64,000 nucleotides of DNA from Lycocorax pyrrhopterus obiensis (lineage: Eukaryota; Chordata; Aves; Passeriformes; Paradisaeidae), in assembly GCA_014706295.1 (NCBI GenBank), contig JACSVZ010000004.1, forward strand, positions 11,194,465 to 11,258,464, given 5' to 3'. Below the pieces are notes generated by a model. That model did not search any database. It was not told where the DNA came from and saw nothing but the letters and a program-made list of their open reading frames with translations. Of the stretch, positions 62,841 to 64,000 are shown piece after piece. The position numbers were made by a program, and so were the translations under genes. Position 1 is the stretch's first letter, and each line of letters opens with the position of its first letter.

Positions 62841-63758
62841 ACGCAATTGTCACTCCTGTGTTTATTCCCTCCTCACCATGCCGATGGTGCAGAGGTCATT
62901 TTGGTTGTCCATGAAGGACATTTCAGTTTGGACATGCCATCAGCAACACCTGCAGCCAGATCCTCACTAAAATTTGTCATTTGGCGGATTCTTGTAAGAA
63001 CCAGATACCTCCTGGCAGGGGAAATTTTTAGAAGATTTTGAAGCTCAAAGGGGAAAAAAGTGTCTTAGCTGGTCCCATTGCTGCACAAGAGATGTTACAA
63101 AACGTGTCCTGTTGCACTAAATCCCAGCATCTGTTATCTGTCAAACAATGCTCCATATATATGGAGTATAATACTCCACAGGTATAATAGAGGATTATGT
63201 ATGCTAGATGTTATCAGTCCGTTCTACCATCACTTATTTCAAAAATGGATAGGTAGAGGAGACTTCAAAAATCGTAAAAGTGGCTTTTTTTCTTCCCATG
63301 ACACTGACATAGATGAACTGTGTGTTCTGACCCAGCCTTACTCTTCTCAACTACGGCTTTAATCATCAGTAACTGAAGTGAGGGGGCTGGCTCTGTGGGT
63401 TCAACACGCTCCAACAAATGGCTTCCTTCTCTGAAATTTCACCTTTCCTTTCATGCAACCCTTGGACTGCCAAATGGAAGAGCACAAGGTACAGGAGATG
63501 CATGGCTGTGGGGAATGTCTGCCTTTTTGCTGGATGCAGGCCCCAAATGTATATATGCTCTGAGCTAACCTGAGAGAGATAAATACCAGCAATAGCTGTG
63601 CTTCTCACTGGCTTCAGCTGTTTTCACTTTATCTCCAGAACTGTACAGCCGTGGAGGTACCTACTTTAGGTAGGCTGTAGCCTATTTCTGCTGCAACAGT
63701 GTGTGTGTTTAAAGGGAGAACAAATAAATTGCTTTCTTAGCTAGGGGAAAGTACTGTC
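62841..63758. other. Downstream flank without supported genes
   Basis: The interval holds short open frames on both strands without family features, plus a perfect 16-base palindrome at 63151-63166. I identified no repeat family in it. Confidence 0.5.
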
Positions 63759-64000
63759 CAGCCCACCCTTCTTGACTGGCACAACGTCAAGAGCAAAACC
63801 TCCATGCCTTTGGAGTATGAAGAAGAGCATGTGTTTGAAGTGGCACAGATCCTCACAGAGATGGATGTGTTTCCAAATGATGTGGATTAGGAGAGTCTTC
63901 TTGACAGATTTCTAAACAAGCACTGAAAAGGGAAGGTGTTCAAAGTGGTGGATTTGTGCCTGGGAAAGTCTTTTGTGGAGCTGATTACATTAGATGTCAA
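63759..64000 (+). pseudogene. Broken protein-like frame, cut by the window edge
   Basis: One plus-strand frame reads like protein for 43 codons (QPTLLDWHNVKSKTSMPLEY, then EEEHVFEVAQILTEMDVFP and NDVD), meets TAG at 63888, continues as ESLLDRFLNKH, meets TGA at 63924, and then stays open to the end of the window. The balanced use of acidic, basic and aliphatic residues differs from the noise frames elsewhere. The two in-frame stops suggest a decayed copy of a gene or of a mobile-element protein. I do not recognise the family. It may also be chance. Confidence 0.35.

Noticed and set aside
1..64000. Search for CRISPR arrays, tRNA or rRNA genes and prokaryotic-type gene clusters
   Set aside because: Nothing of this kind was seen; repeats and splice signals show vertebrate nuclear DNA.

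Overview
The window looks like nuclear DNA from a bird. The main evidence is at least nine CR1-type LINE 3' ends, which finish in the characteristic short repeat built on ATTCTATGA / ATTCTGTGA. There are also three LTRs of an endogenous-retrovirus type that I associate with songbirds. The sequence is AT-rich and intron-dominated, and no long open reading frame belongs to a credible single-exon gene. Most translated stretches are chance or repeat-derived.

The only gene I can support is a plus-strand, multi-exon gene entering from the left. Six internal exons (7722-7784, 11017-11082, 20606-20683, 21300-21374, 21870-21959, 52301-52384) and one terminal coding exon (57732-57801, stop at 57791-57793) fit one reading frame. 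Every internal exon starts and ends in phase 1 and has a length divisible by three, so any of them could be skipped without changing frame. They encode a hydrophilic, acidic tail without cysteine-rich, membrane or catalytic features, probably intrinsically disordered. I could not identify the gene, and the catalytic or folded part lies upstream of the window. The stop codon is followed eight bases later by a strong splice donor, so the 3' UTR is probably spliced. A plausible last exon (62392 to about 62840) ends with AATAAA at 62819.

Layout: 1-7.7 kb, upstream intron with no supported exon; 7.7-22.0 kb, five exons, one (GGGGA)n tract, a TG repeat and two CR1 copies; 22.0-52.3 kb, one very large intron holding three LTRs, several CR1 copies, a minisatellite and one possible extra exon at 50025; 52.3-57.8 kb, the last two coding exons; 57.8-62.8 kb, 3' UTR intron and proposed last exon; 62.8-64 kb, flank with a broken protein-like frame at the right edge.

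I found no CRISPR array, tRNA, rRNA or bacterial-type system. The most interesting signal is the array of interchangeable phase-1 mini-exons, three of which carry a similar short Met-centred acidic motif. All exon calls rest on splice-site context and frame agreement only; no alignment could be run.
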